The position numbers and the translations under genes were made by a program. A model generated the notes under the pieces. The model searched no databases. It was not told the DNA's origin and saw only the letters and a list, made by a program, of their open reading frames with translations. From Lacticaseibacillus sharpeae JCM 1186 = DSM 20505 (GTDB lineage Bacteria > Bacillota > Bacilli > Lactobacillales > Lactobacillaceae), in NCBI RefSeq assembly GCF_001436225.1, contig NZ_AYYO01000055.1, positions 114,376 through 178,375 of the forward strand: 64,000 nucleotides of DNA. Reading direction: 5' to 3'. Below, piece after piece: positions 11,695 through 19,472 of the stretch (the stretch's first letter is position 1; the number at the start of each line of letters is the position of its first letter).

Positions 11695-12390
11695 ATGCTT
11701 AGATTTTATGGACAACCAAAGTTTAAAATTATGAATGATGGCATGACCAGGGTGGGTTACGAGCTGTTCATCCGTGAACTGCAAGATAACCGCTGGGTCT
11801 TGCCTGCTGATTTTACTGCCTGCACTCCAGATCAGTTGGAGCAGCTGCTCATGCAAACCATTGCGGCCCTGCCCGCAGGTATTGAACTCATTTCGTTCAA
11901 CCTGGAACAGAGCCAATTCATCGACGACCGCTTCATCGAAATGGTCAAGCGCGTTCAAGCAACAACCGCGATTAAGATTTTCACCGAGCTCACCGAACGG
12001 ACCTCACCGAACGTGTCGACCGCCCAGCTGCGGGCTGCAGCGGCTAAGTTCCACGCGGCTAACTTGCTCGTCTGCATCGATGACGTCGGTACCGGCGACA
12101 ACACGCCCGACATGGTGGTTGCCCTGGATGAATACATCGACGAATACAAATTCGCGCTGCAGAACTTCCGCCCCTTCAACCGCATTAGTGAAATCACCGC
12201 CACCATTAACTTCTGGTACAAGATGGCCGCCGACCGCGGCAAGATGCTCGCCATTGAGGGCCTTGAGAACGAGTCCGATTACGACACCATCAAGCAGTAC
12301 TACCCATGCGACGTGATTCAGGGTTACTACACTGGTAAACCCGAACTGTTGCAGGTAGCAGCCGACATGCCCAGCAACCTCATCGATTAA
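11695..12390 (+). CDS. EAL-domain protein, probable c-di-GMP phosphodiesterase
   Basis: A free-standing EAL domain of 231 aa with no GGDEF, PAS or membrane segment. The EAL signature reads ELF (23-25), but the metal and catalytic residues look kept: Glu23, Asn69 (SFNLEQ), Glu98 (TELTE), Asp129-Asp130 (CIDDVGTG), Lys152 (YKF), Glu188 (AIEGLE) and Gln209 (IQGYY). Activity is therefore plausible, though the loop-6 region is not a standard DDFGTG. The ATG at 11695 has GGAGG upstream; in-frame upstream codons have no binding site. No diguanylate cyclase is in the window, so its partner is unknown. Confidence 0.8.
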   Translation: MLRFYGQPKFKIMNDGMTRVGYELFIRELQDNRWVLPADFTACTPDQLEQLLMQTIAALPAGIELISFNLEQSQFIDDRFIEMVKRVQATTAIKIFTELTERTSPNVSTAQLRAAAAKFHAANLLVCIDDVGTGDNTPDMVVALDEYIDEYKFALQNFRPFNRISEITATINFWYKMAADRGKMLAIEGLENESDYDTIKQYYPCDVIQGYYTGKPELLQVAADMPSNLID

Positions 12391-12398
12391 GTAAGCAA

Positions 12399-12431
12399 AG
12401 ACTGTGGATCCGTGATCCGCAGTCTTTTTTT
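12399..12431 (+). terminator. Terminator of the EAL gene
   Basis: AGACTGTGGATC pairs with GATCCGCAGTCT across a 3-base loop (one G-U), followed by seven T. Confidence 0.9.
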
Positions 12432-12435
12432 GCAC

Positions 12436-12468
12436 AAAAAATCCCGTAAGCAGCGCGCTTACGGGATT
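12436..12468 (-). terminator. Terminator of hsp20
   Basis: On the minus strand a perfect 12-bp stem (AATCCCGTAAGC and its complement) with a 5-base loop is followed by TTTTTTG. Confidence 0.9.
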
Positions 12469-12504
12469 AGTTCATTCAAAATTAAGTGTCAATTGGCAAG
12501 CACA

Positions 12505-12927
12505 CTAGTCAATGGCAATGGTGTCGTCGCGGTCGCTAGCTTCCAGCTTCGGCAGGGTCACGGTGAGGACCCCGTCCGTCATCTTCGCGGCAATGTGCTC
12601 GCGGTCAACGTCGGGCAGGCGGAAGCTGCGGCTGGTTTCGCCGTACTGGCGCTCACTCATCAGCAGGTTGCCCTTGTCGTCGGTGTGGTCGTTGAAGGTG
12701 TCGCGCTTAACGCCGACGGTCAGGATGTCATCACGGTAGTTCATCGTGATGTCGTCCTTCTTGAGGCCCGGTACGTCAACCTTCACCACGTACTTCTTGT
12801 CGTGCTCCTTGATGTCAGTCTTCAGCGTGTGCCGGGGCATCATGTCACCGAAGAAGCGGCGGCCAATCTGGTTAAAGAACGGGTCGTCGAGCCAGTTCGC
12901 GTCTCTTTGCATCAAATCGTTCGTCAT
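12505..12927 (-). CDS. Hsp20 family small heat shock protein
   Basis: ATP-independent holdase chaperone. 140 aa: short N-terminal arm, alpha-crystallin domain from about residue 35 with VDVPGLKKDDI, and a C-terminal DGVLTVTLPK strand. The ATG at 12927 (MTNDLMQRD) is preferred over upstream ATGs since AAAGGA lies eight bases before it and lactobacillar homologues begin similarly. Expressed alone. A TATACT -10 (12970-12975) and a 12-bp palindrome TGCATATATGCA (12987-12998) over the -35 region suggest an operator; no CtsR box was seen. Confidence 0.93.
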   Translation of the reverse strand: MTNDLMQRDANWLDDPFFNQIGRRFFGDMMPRHTLKTDIKEHDKKYVVKVDVPGLKKDDITMNYRDDILTVGVKRDTFNDHTDDKGNLLMSERQYGETSRSFRLPDVDREHIAAKMTDGVLTVTLPKLEASDRDDTIAID

Positions 12928-12986
12928 CACACTCATCCTTTCGTTCAAAGCGTTCCTATCGACACCTTAAGTATACCATTCACACA

Positions 12987-12998
12987 TGCATATATGCA
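12987..12998. promoter_or_regulatory. Palindrome at the hsp20 promoter
   Basis: TGCATATATGCA is a perfect 12-bp palindrome overlapping where the -35 box should be, 12 bases upstream of the TATACT -10. It could be an operator, but the binding protein is unknown. Confidence 0.35.
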
Positions 12999-13222
12999 CT
13001 TTTTGCCCGTTAAGGTTGCATTAAGCCGGTTTAGCTCCACTTTATGCATCAATAATTTACCCATTTTGCTGAGTAATCATGTATACCAATTGCCAAAATA
13101 AGTCGGCGGTTTACCCAGCGGTTGCACATCCGCAGTTTATTTTGCTGCCGCCTAAGCCCCACGTGCCGCCAAAATTTTCACCCCCCACCACTTTTCCACC
13201 CCCATACACCGCGGTGCACCTG

Positions 13223-13515
13223 TTATCAACACAAGTTATACACACGTCCGGCGCCAGCGTCCCTAAATGTTGGGGTAAAGCGTACGTTCGTAACACTATT
13301 TTGCGTGCAAAAAAATCAACCCCAAATCTTAAAAGTACCGTTTGTCCACAGATAAAAATCATTCGTAAGCACAATGCAAGCGGGCGCAAAAGCCGACAGC
13401 ACCGCGTTTTGTTGCGGCATGCGCGCGCAAAAAAAGTTTTTGTCCACAGTTCATCCCCAGCGGTGGAAAAGTCCTCAAAACCCACTTATAAACACAATCC
13501 ACAGACTTATCCACA
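13223..13515 (+). other. DnaA-box cluster
   Basis: Six DnaA boxes, all reading on the plus strand, lie within 293 bases. Perfect TTATNCACA: 13236-13244 (TTATACACA) and 13507-13515 (TTATCCACA). One mismatch: 13223-13231 (TTATCAACA), 13342-13350 and 13440-13448 (both TTGTCCACA), 13486-13494 (TTATAAACA). Weaker sites (CAATCCACA at 13495-13503, TTTTCCACC on the minus strand at 13462-13470) fill gaps. The block between the hsp20 promoter and the htrA terminator has no credible gene. No dnaA or dnaN lies nearby, so it could be an origin, a DnaA-titration cluster or a regulatory locus. Confidence 0.8.
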
Positions 13516-13600
13516 GGCAGCACTGTGAATTGTCCTCAGCAGTAATCCCCACCCCTAAAAGTAAAAGCCGAACTTTATACTGTAATTAGCAATTTTTGTT

Positions 13601-13654
13601 GGCTATTATTCGGATTTATCCGAAATTGGACCGTTAATGGTTCCGATTTTAGCC
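13601..13654. repeat. Nested dyad symmetry beside the DnaA boxes
   Basis: TTCGGAT (13609-13615) and ATCCGAA (13618-13624) form a perfect dyad with a 2-base centre, and GGCTAttattCGGA at 13601 is mirrored by TCCGattttTAGCC ending at 13654. The stretch is AT-rich and follows the last DnaA box by about 90 bases. It could be an unwinding or protein-binding element; there is no adjacent gene it would obviously serve. Confidence 0.4.
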
Positions 13655-13710
13655 ATTATCCCGCCAATTGTGCGTTTTTAGCCGCCTACGCACCTGCTTG
13701 TCAGAAACAA

Positions 13711-13748
13711 AAAGGACGCGTAAGTGCATGTGCACTTACGCGTCCTTT
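13711..13748 (-). terminator. Terminator of htrA
   Basis: Perfect 18-bp stem (AAAGGACGCGTAAGTGCA and its complement) around a 2-base centre; on the minus strand it ends CCTTTTTG. Confidence 0.9.
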
Positions 13749-13762
13749 CAATTTGCGCCTAG

Positions 13763-15106
13763 TTAGTTTGAACTATCACTGGAATCTGACGTCTGCAGCT
13801 GGGAAGTCGTCTGGCTCAGCTTGATGCTGACGGTCTTCTTACTGCTGCCGCGGTAGTAGGTGACCTTCACGGTGTCGCCAACACTGTGCTTGTACAGCTC
13901 AGTGTGCAGATCCGCCATGTTGCCAATCGCCGTCCCATCGATGGCCGTGATGACATCGTACTTCTTCAGCCCGGCAGCCCGCGCGATACTCTTGTTCGTG
14001 AAGCTGGCGATAACCACCCCGCTAGTTACGGAACTTGGCAGCTTCAGCGTGTCGGCCTGCTGGTCAGAGGATACCTGATCCAAATCGAGTGCGGAGATCC
14101 CAAGTGCTGGCCGGACAACCTTCCCGTTCGTAACCAGCTGGTTGATGATGGATACGACTTCGTTACTTGGAATTGCGAAGCCCATCCCTTCAATCGTGGC
14201 CGAATCACTGCTGCTAGATGAGGAGCCGGACAGTTTCATCGAGTTAATCCCGATGATTTGGCCGGCTAGGTTAATCAGTGGCCCCCCAGAGTTCCCGTTG
14301 TTGATGGCGGCGTCCGTCTGGATAACGGTCGCCTGCCCGGTTGTCTGGCCCGTAGTTTCGTCCGTGGTGTCCACGGTCCGGGACTTAGCAGAAATAATCC
14401 CCTGGGTCACACTGGTTGCGTAGTCCGTCCCGAGTGGCGATCCAATCGCCAGCACGGTTTGGCCGGCAGAAATCTTCGATGAGTCCCCAAAGCTGGCGGT
14501 TGCCGTCACTTTGTCGGACTTAATCTTGAGCACGGCCAGGTCGGTCACGGAATCCGCCCCCACCTTGGTGGCCGTGAGCTTGATCCCGTCACTCAGGATG
14601 ATTTCCAGCTTGTCGGCGCCCGAGATTACGTGGTTATTCGTGACCACGTATGCGTAGCCGTCAGCCTTCTTGTAAATCACCCCAGAACCTTCTGAGTACT
14701 CAGTCAGTGAGCTCGAACTGTTGCTGGAGCTACTGCCATTACCACTGTCGGTTCCGAACAAGTCACCCCAGGCATCATCGCTGTTGCTGCTCTGATTCTG
14801 ATAATTAATCACGGAGACAACCGCGTTTTTTACCTTCTTGAACGCGGTTTGCGACGCATCGCTTTGCGTCACGGAGACGTTCGAGGTTTTCGTCGTGCCG
14901 CTCGTGTTCGTGTTCGTCGTGGTCAGCCCGTTAGACGTATTGTTCCGGGAAATAGCATAGTACGCCGCGCCGCCACCGACACCACCGCCGACAACTGCCG
15001 CAACTACAGCAACAGTTAACATTTTGCCGAAACCGCCCTGCTTACGCGGTGGCTGCTGATTGCCGCCCGTTGGCTCTTCAGTAAAGTTGTGTGCTTCGTT
15101 ATCCAT
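13763..15106 (-). CDS. htrA: HtrA/DegP-type serine protease
   Basis: Membrane-anchored surface quality-control protease. 447 aa: acidic N-terminus, one transmembrane helix (about 30-50), a Ser/Asn/Thr-rich linker with a second low-complexity stretch near 120-135, trypsin-like domain with His159 (TNNHV), Asp189 (VTDLAV) and Ser273 (GNSGGP), then one C-terminal PDZ domain. The ATG at 15106 has AAGGGG nine bases before it; in-frame upstream codons are not needed. In relatives it closes the walRK cluster; here an unrelated gene separates it from yycJ and rlmH does not follow. Confidence 0.95.
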   Translation of the reverse strand: MDNEAHNFTEEPTGGNQQPPRKQGGFGKMLTVAVVAAVVGGGVGGGAAYYAISRNNTSNGLTTTNTNTSGTTKTSNVSVTQSDASQTAFKKVKNAVVSVINYQNQSSNSDDAWGDLFGTDSGNGSSSSNSSSSLTEYSEGSGVIYKKADGYAYVVTNNHVISGADKLEIILSDGIKLTATKVGADSVTDLAVLKIKSDKVTATASFGDSSKISAGQTVLAIGSPLGTDYATSVTQGIISAKSRTVDTTDETTGQTTGQATVIQTDAAINNGNSGGPLINLAGQIIGINSMKLSGSSSSSSDSATIEGMGFAIPSNEVVSIINQLVTNGKVVRPALGISALDLDQVSSDQQADTLKLPSSVTSGVVIASFTNKSIARAAGLKKYDVITAIDGTAIGNMADLHTELYKHSVGDTVKVTYYRGSSKKTVSIKLSQTTSQLQTSDSSDSSN

Positions 15107-15194
15107 ACCGTTCAACCCCTTTTCGCGGATCCATCGCCGCAGATTTGATGGGTGGTTGCTTGCCACCCTCGATAATTTAACCTTACCGGGGGAA

Positions 15195-15234
15195 TGTGAC
15201 CAAATTGTGATGAGAACTGTAAGGATTTGGTCAC
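15195..15234. promoter_or_regulatory. Operator-like repeats upstream of htrA
   Basis: GTGACCAAAT (15196-15205) and ATTTGGTCAC (15225-15234) form a perfect 10-bp inverted repeat with a 19-base spacer. On the plus strand TGTGAC (15195) and TGTGAT (15206) are spaced like the WalR direct repeat TGTWAH-N5-TGTWAH but carry G at the W position. A stress or WalR-type regulator of htrA is possible. Confidence 0.45.
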
Positions 15235-15245
15235 GATTGGTGAAC

Positions 15246-15261
15246 TATTTCCCGGGAAATA
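15246..15261. promoter_or_regulatory. Noc-binding site (perfect)
   Basis: TATTTCCCGGGAAATA is a perfect 16-bp palindrome whose inner 14 bases equal the Bacillus subtilis Noc-binding consensus ATTTCCCGGGAAAT. The same 16-mer recurs at 49701-49716. Noc coats origin-side chromosome and blocks septum formation over the nucleoid. Confidence 0.8.
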
Positions 15262-15323
15262 TTCCCACCCTCTATTTCAAGCATAACATATTGAACCTGG
15301 CGCCTGGTACCACCTCCGGGCGC

Positions 15324-15359
15324 AAAAAAGGCGGGTTAGCCGCATGCGCCTAACCCGCC
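15324..15359 (-). terminator. Terminator of the 15375-16133 gene
   Basis: Minus-strand stem GGCGGGTTAG / CTAACCCGCC followed by TTTTTT. Confidence 0.9.
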
Positions 15360-15374
15360 ATCTTCGTGCTTATT

Positions 15375-16133
15375 TTATTGTGTAAGTCCAAGCTTCCAGC
15401 GCAGCATCGTGTTCTTCGCGTCACGGGCCTGCCGTGCCGTCTTGGCTGCGGTTGGGCTAGCTGAGCGAATCTCCTTGCCGTCGCGGTCGTGGAAAAGCAG
15501 CAGTTCCTGGGGTACCGGAATCCAGCGCGTTACGTCCAGGTCGACGTTGAAGGCCTTGGAGTACAGCGGGCTGGTGATTGGCATGCCGATGTCCCGGCTG
15601 GTGCTAATGCGGACGGTGAAGGGGTTGTCTGCGTCGAAGGTCAGCCCCTCAACATTGTCGAACTCACCTTCATCTGCGAACTGCTTAGCAAAACGGTCGT
15701 ACTGCGTCCCGTCAATGCCGAGGAAGACAGCTTCAGAAATCGCGGAGAGGTACACACTCGTAATCTCGTAACCCCACGACTGCAGGAAACTGACCGCGTA
15801 GAAGACCCGATCAAGCAGCTGTTCGAACTGACCACGCCGGTACATGAGCTTGGTCACCCGCAGCATGAGGTCCAGATCGAGGTACTCACTGACGGCACTT
15901 TCGTTGTGTTCCTCGTAGAACCGGCACGCATCTTCATAGCTGAGGGTGCGGAAATTCGTTTCGAAGAACTTCGGGTGGGCTTCCTTGAAGACATTCAGCT
16001 TGTCCCGGTTGCCCCAGTACGTCACGTGGCTGAGCCGCCGGACGTCCTTAATTACATCTTTCTGTGCCGCCTGCACGACGTTATCAACTTCGCGCCAGTT
16101 TTCGAAATCAGAATATTTTAGCAACCCTGCCAT
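15375..16133 (-). CDS. Conserved-looking protein of unknown function
   Basis: 252 aa, soluble, highly charged, no signal peptide or membrane helix and no domain that I recognise. A helical N-terminal part (YSDFENWREVDNVV, KFFETNFRTLSYEDACRFYEE) is followed by a mixed region with MPITSPLYSKAFNVDLD and a basic Ala-rich tail. Ribosome binding site GGAGCG lies before ATG 16133. It has its own terminator and lies between yycJ and htrA, which are usually adjacent. Composition is like its neighbours, so recent transfer is not evident. Confidence 0.8.
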   Translation of the reverse strand: MAGLLKYSDFENWREVDNVVQAAQKDVIKDVRRLSHVTYWGNRDKLNVFKEAHPKFFETNFRTLSYEDACRFYEEHNESAVSEYLDLDLMLRVTKLMYRRGQFEQLLDRVFYAVSFLQSWGYEITSVYLSAISEAVFLGIDGTQYDRFAKQFADEGEFDNVEGLTFDADNPFTVRISTSRDIGMPITSPLYSKAFNVDLDVTRWIPVPQELLLFHDRDGKEIRSASPTAAKTARQARDAKNTMLRWKLGLTQ

Positions 16134-16223
16134 GAAAATCGCTCCTTACACATCGTTATTTAATTCGTGGCCTTTTATAAATTATTCAATACCATTATAG
16201 CAGACCAACTAAAACATTGCATT

Positions 16224-16280
16224 AAATAAGGACAAGACTGTGCCCACTTGGACGTAATTCGCCCGCAGACTGTCTTGTCC
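16224..16280 (-). terminator. Probable terminator after yycJ
   Basis: Minus-strand stem GGACAAGAC / GTCTTGTCC with a long loop, followed by TTATTT. It would end the walRK operon before the 252-aa gene. The long loop makes it less certain than the others. Confidence 0.55.
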
Positions 16281-16352
16281 CCATTGTTTAGCTGAACATT
16301 ATGCACAAGCAGCGGCAATTCCGCGTTTTTTTGTTATCCGAACGGCCGTTTT

Positions 16353-17159
16353 TTAGACGGTGAATAACGGCTGGGCGTGTTCGCGCTCGGTATCCAGAAC
16401 GTCAAAGTCGTGACCGACCCCCAGACCCTCACGCATGAGCATGTCCGCCACGGTGGTGTGTGCCAGCGGCTTGGTGTTATTGTGGGCCGACCGGTGGCCG
16501 AGGTACACCCGCTTAGTCCGCGGCCCAATCACATCGAGCAAGGCCTCGGCGCCGTCCGCGTTGGACAGGTGCCCGTAATCAGACAGGATGCGCTGCTTCA
16601 GACTCCATGGGTATGGGCCCTCCCGCAGCATTTCCAGGTCGTGATTGGCCTCCATGATGTACGCGTCCGAGTCGCGAATGGTGCCAGCGAGCCGGTCGGA
16701 CACATAGCCGGTATCGGTCAAGATGGTGAACGCCCGATCATCATGGTGAAACTGGTAGAACTGCGGCTCAGCGGCGTCATGGGAGACCGCAAAGCTCTCC
16801 ACGTCGAGGTCATCGAGCGTCAGCGTGGTGCCGCGCTTAAAGATGCGCAGCTGGTCATAAGGCAACTTACCCACACTGCTGGGCAAGTGGGCGAAGGTGC
16901 CCTCGTTCGCGTAGATGTTCAGGTTGTGGTACCGCCGCGCCAGCACGCCCATCCCCGCCACGTGGTCACTGTGCTCGTGCGTGATGAAGAGGCTGTCGAT
17001 ATCATCGAGTGAGCGGCCAATGCTGCCGAGCAGCGCCGCCATTTTTTTACCCGAAAAACCCGCGTCCACGAGCACCTTGTGTTTGGGCGTCTCAATGTAC
17101 GTCGCGTTCCCCGTACTGGAGCTAGCAAGAACACTAACCCGCATACCAAAATCTTCCAT
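16353..17159 (-). CDS. walJ: YycJ/WalJ (VicX), metallo-beta-lactamase fold hydrolase
   Basis: 268 aa. The metal motif THEHSDHVAGM near residue 60 and further His/Asp residues (DTGYVSD, HLSNADG, LGHRSAHNNT) mark the MBL fold. In other Firmicutes this gene is co-transcribed with walRK and links cell division with replication; its enzyme activity is thought to act on nucleic acid. GAAGG lies seven bases before ATG 17159; an internal ATG (MRVSVLASSS) is the alternative. Fifth gene of the operon, 45 bases after yycI. Confidence 0.93.
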   Translation of the reverse strand: MEDFGMRVSVLASSSTGNATYIETPKHKVLVDAGFSGKKMAALLGSIGRSLDDIDSLFITHEHSDHVAGMGVLARRYHNLNIYANEGTFAHLPSSVGKLPYDQLRIFKRGTTLTLDDLDVESFAVSHDAAEPQFYQFHHDDRAFTILTDTGYVSDRLAGTIRDSDAYIMEANHDLEMLREGPYPWSLKQRILSDYGHLSNADGAEALLDVIGPRTKRVYLGHRSAHNNTKPLAHTTVADMLMREGLGVGHDFDVLDTEREHAQPLFTV

Positions 17160-17204
17160 AGTTTGCCTTCTTGCTTCCTAAAAAATCTCCTGTGCCGCGC
17201 AAAA

Positions 17205-18011
17205 TTAGTGCGACTTGATGACCGCCTTAGTGATAGCGTTCAACTTCTTAATCGACACGTTCTTGGAGTTCTTACTCTCAATCCCCACGAACCATGCCGG
17301 GATGTAAACCGTGCTGCCCTTAGCATCCAGCAGGTACGTGTAACCCTTGTGGATCCAAATCACGCGCGAGTTGGCGACGATTTCATTGCTCTGGTACAGC
17401 GTAGTGACGGCGTCGTGCTCACTAATGAGCTCCTCGTCGTTGCGCATCGTCAGCAGTTTGTCGACGTAGGTTTGCGTATAGCCAGTCAGCTGGCCGTCGT
17501 GCACCGTCAGAATCAGCTGGCCGCGATCATCCAAAATCAGGTTGCCGTTCACTTTTTCCGCAAAAACATAGCTGGAATTGCTACTGAGGTCAGCCTGATA
17601 GACGTATTTGCGGCCGTACAGCACGTTCTTCGGGTTGTGCACCCAATCACTCAGTTGGGCAGCGACATCGTGCTTACGGAGCGCGTACGTGCTGTTCAGC
17701 GTGGCATCCAAGGTTGCGTAGTCGCCCTTGTTCACGTTAATGGACTGGTCGCCAGACTTGGCCACCCGCTGGTAATTCTTCTCCAGCGCGTTATTGCCGC
17801 GGCTAGCGAGGTACGCCCCGGTGCTCGTTTTGGTGGACAGCTGCGGGAGCGCAATATCGTCGTCACTAATATCCCGCATGACTTGGTGCGTGCCGCCAGT
17901 CGTCCCGGTGCTGAGATAGACGCGCTGATTCTGGGCCATGCTCCAGCCGAGGAAAATATCCAGGGCGACGAACACCACCACGAAGATCCATTCAATTCGG
18001 CGAAAATCCAT
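17205..18011 (-). CDS. yycI: YycI, regulator of the WalK kinase
   Basis: 268-aa membrane-anchored protein: one N-terminal helix (about residues 7-27, starting MDFRRIEWIF, characteristic of the family) and an extracytoplasmic domain. In Bacillus it forms a complex with YycH and WalK and tunes kinase activity. Lies 63 bases after yycH and before yycJ in the standard order. Confidence 0.92.
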   Translation of the reverse strand: MDFRRIEWIFVVVFVALDIFLGWSMAQNQRVYLSTGTTGGTHQVMRDISDDDIALPQLSTKTSTGAYLASRGNNALEKNYQRVAKSGDQSINVNKGDYATLDATLNSTYALRKHDVAAQLSDWVHNPKNVLYGRKYVYQADLSSNSSYVFAEKVNGNLILDDRGQLILTVHDGQLTGYTQTYVDKLLTMRNDEELISEHDAVTTLYQSNEIVANSRVIWIHKGYTYLLDAKGSTVYIPAWFVGIESKNSKNVSIKKLNAITKAVIKSH

Positions 18012-18074
18012 CCTTTTCCTCCTACGTGTAGTCTAAAAGTACACTTTTAGAGCTGCAGTCTAACGTCAGTGTGG

Positions 18075-19472
18075 CTACGGGGTCGTTAACGCGCCGCTAC
18101 TGTTGACCTTGCCGGAATTGACCCCGGTGCTGGTCTTCGCGGCCACCGTCGTCGTGGTCACATCGCCCGACATGATGTCGCTGTAATCGTAATAACTGCC
18201 CGCGATGCAGACGTAATACGTTGGGACCAGGTCGATTACCAGGGTGCTGTCATCGTCTTTCTCCCACCGGTAACCCGCCTGGACGTCCTCAATCTGACTG
18301 TTCGTGAAGCCCTTGGCCCGCACGTTGGCGAGCACGGTCGAAGTCGACGGCAACTTCACCGGCGTTTCGCGCGTTGGTACAGGTACCGACAGATTAGCCC
18401 CTGAGAACTCAATGCTCAGGCTGCTGTTGGTCCGCGTGACCGCCACCGTGCCGCTCATCGTCTGGTTGAACAGCGCCAGACCCGCGACGTACGTCCGGAA
18501 CGTCACGGTCATCTCATCGGTGTCGTAGTGCGTGAACCGCACGCCTTCCATCCCCGCCGGCTGCAGTGTCATCATTTGGTTGTACGCATCGGTCAGCACG
18601 CCCTGACGTGTCTTCTTCGGACCGTCCGTGGTGAAGTTATCAAAACGCATCTGGCCGTCGTTCTTGTCCGCGGTCAGCCGCTGATTATTGTTGTTAACGG
18701 TGTAAATCGTCTGGTCACCATTTTGCTTCGAATCCACCGTGCTGGTCGATTTGTTGCCCATCAGCAGGGCGACGAAATGGTTAGCCCCCTGGGAGTCAAC
18801 GAGGTAGGCAAACGGCTGTACTTCCAGGCCGTCCGGATACAGCGCAACTTCACGCCCGTGCATCCGCGTTTCTTCAACCAAGTACTTGTGGTTGGCGGAC
18901 TTCACCGCCTTGGCAATCTTGCCGTAATCAGGCCCGGTCGTAAACGTCAGTCTGCGCGTCGCCCGCGTGCTGTCGTTGACCAGCGTCACGGTTTCGTGGC
19001 GCATGTTGACCACGATGCGGGTGAATTCGAACTCGCCGCCGAGATGCTTGGCGCCCTTGGTGAAGAACGTCTTGTTAAACAGGTGCCAGCTCATCTTATC
19101 GGAATACACCATCTGGACGGTGTTGTCCTGCTTAAGCAGCGCCGCGTACTGATCCGCATCCAGCGTCTTGACGGTCTTCGCCTTGTTCACGCGGGCCGCC
19201 TTCATCGCCTTGCGCATGAGGCCCGACATGCTGTGGGTGTCGTTAATCAGGCGGTGTTTACTGCCGTCTTTTTGTTGGTAAATGGCCACGGGCAAGTACA
19301 CCGTGTCCTTGCTCTTCTTCGTGGTGCTTTGGGTTGCGGTCTTCACACTCACGTTACTGGTCGCCCGGTGCTCCAAGTGGGCGGGATTAAACCAGATAAT
19401 CCAGGTGAAGATCAGGCTGATGGCCACCAGGGCAATCAGCGCAATTCGGAGCATGACGTCTTTAGCCTTCAT
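18075..19472 (-). CDS. yycH: YycH, regulator of the WalK kinase
   Basis: 465 aa with one N-terminal transmembrane helix (MLRIALIALVAISLIFTWII) and a large extracytoplasmic domain; partner of YycI in controlling WalK. The ATG at 19470-19472 (MKAKDVMLRIAL) is chosen over upstream codons because it puts the helix at the N-terminus and overlaps the walK stop (GATGAAGGCTAA), giving translational coupling. Confidence 0.92.
   Translation of the reverse strand: MKAKDVMLRIALIALVAISLIFTWIIWFNPAHLEHRATSNVSVKTATQSTTKKSKDTVYLPVAIYQQKDGSKHRLINDTHSMSGLMRKAMKAARVNKAKTVKTLDADQYAALLKQDNTVQMVYSDKMSWHLFNKTFFTKGAKHLGGEFEFTRIVVNMRHETVTLVNDSTRATRRLTFTTGPDYGKIAKAVKSANHKYLVEETRMHGREVALYPDGLEVQPFAYLVDSQGANHFVALLMGNKSTSTVDSKQNGDQTIYTVNNNNQRLTADKNDGQMRFDNFTTDGPKKTRQGVLTDAYNQMMTLQPAGMEGVRFTHYDTDEMTVTFRTYVAGLALFNQTMSGTVAVTRTNSSLSIEFSGANLSVPVPTRETPVKLPSTSTVLANVRAKGFTNSQIEDVQAGYRWEKDDDSTLVIDLVPTYYVCIAGSYYDYSDIMSGDVTTTTVAAKTSTGVNSGKVNSSGALTTP

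Noticed and set aside
12412..13101. Plus-strand frame across hsp20
   Set aside because: Antisense to Hsp20 and running through its promoter and terminator.
13079..13528. Plus and minus frames of 70-150 codons inside the DnaA-box block
   Set aside because: No ribosome binding sites, biased Pro/Ser/His composition and no domain; the DnaA boxes explain the sequence better.
14940..14957. TTGTTCCGGGAAAT in htrA as a Noc site
   Set aside because: Three mismatches to the 14-base consensus and within coding sequence.
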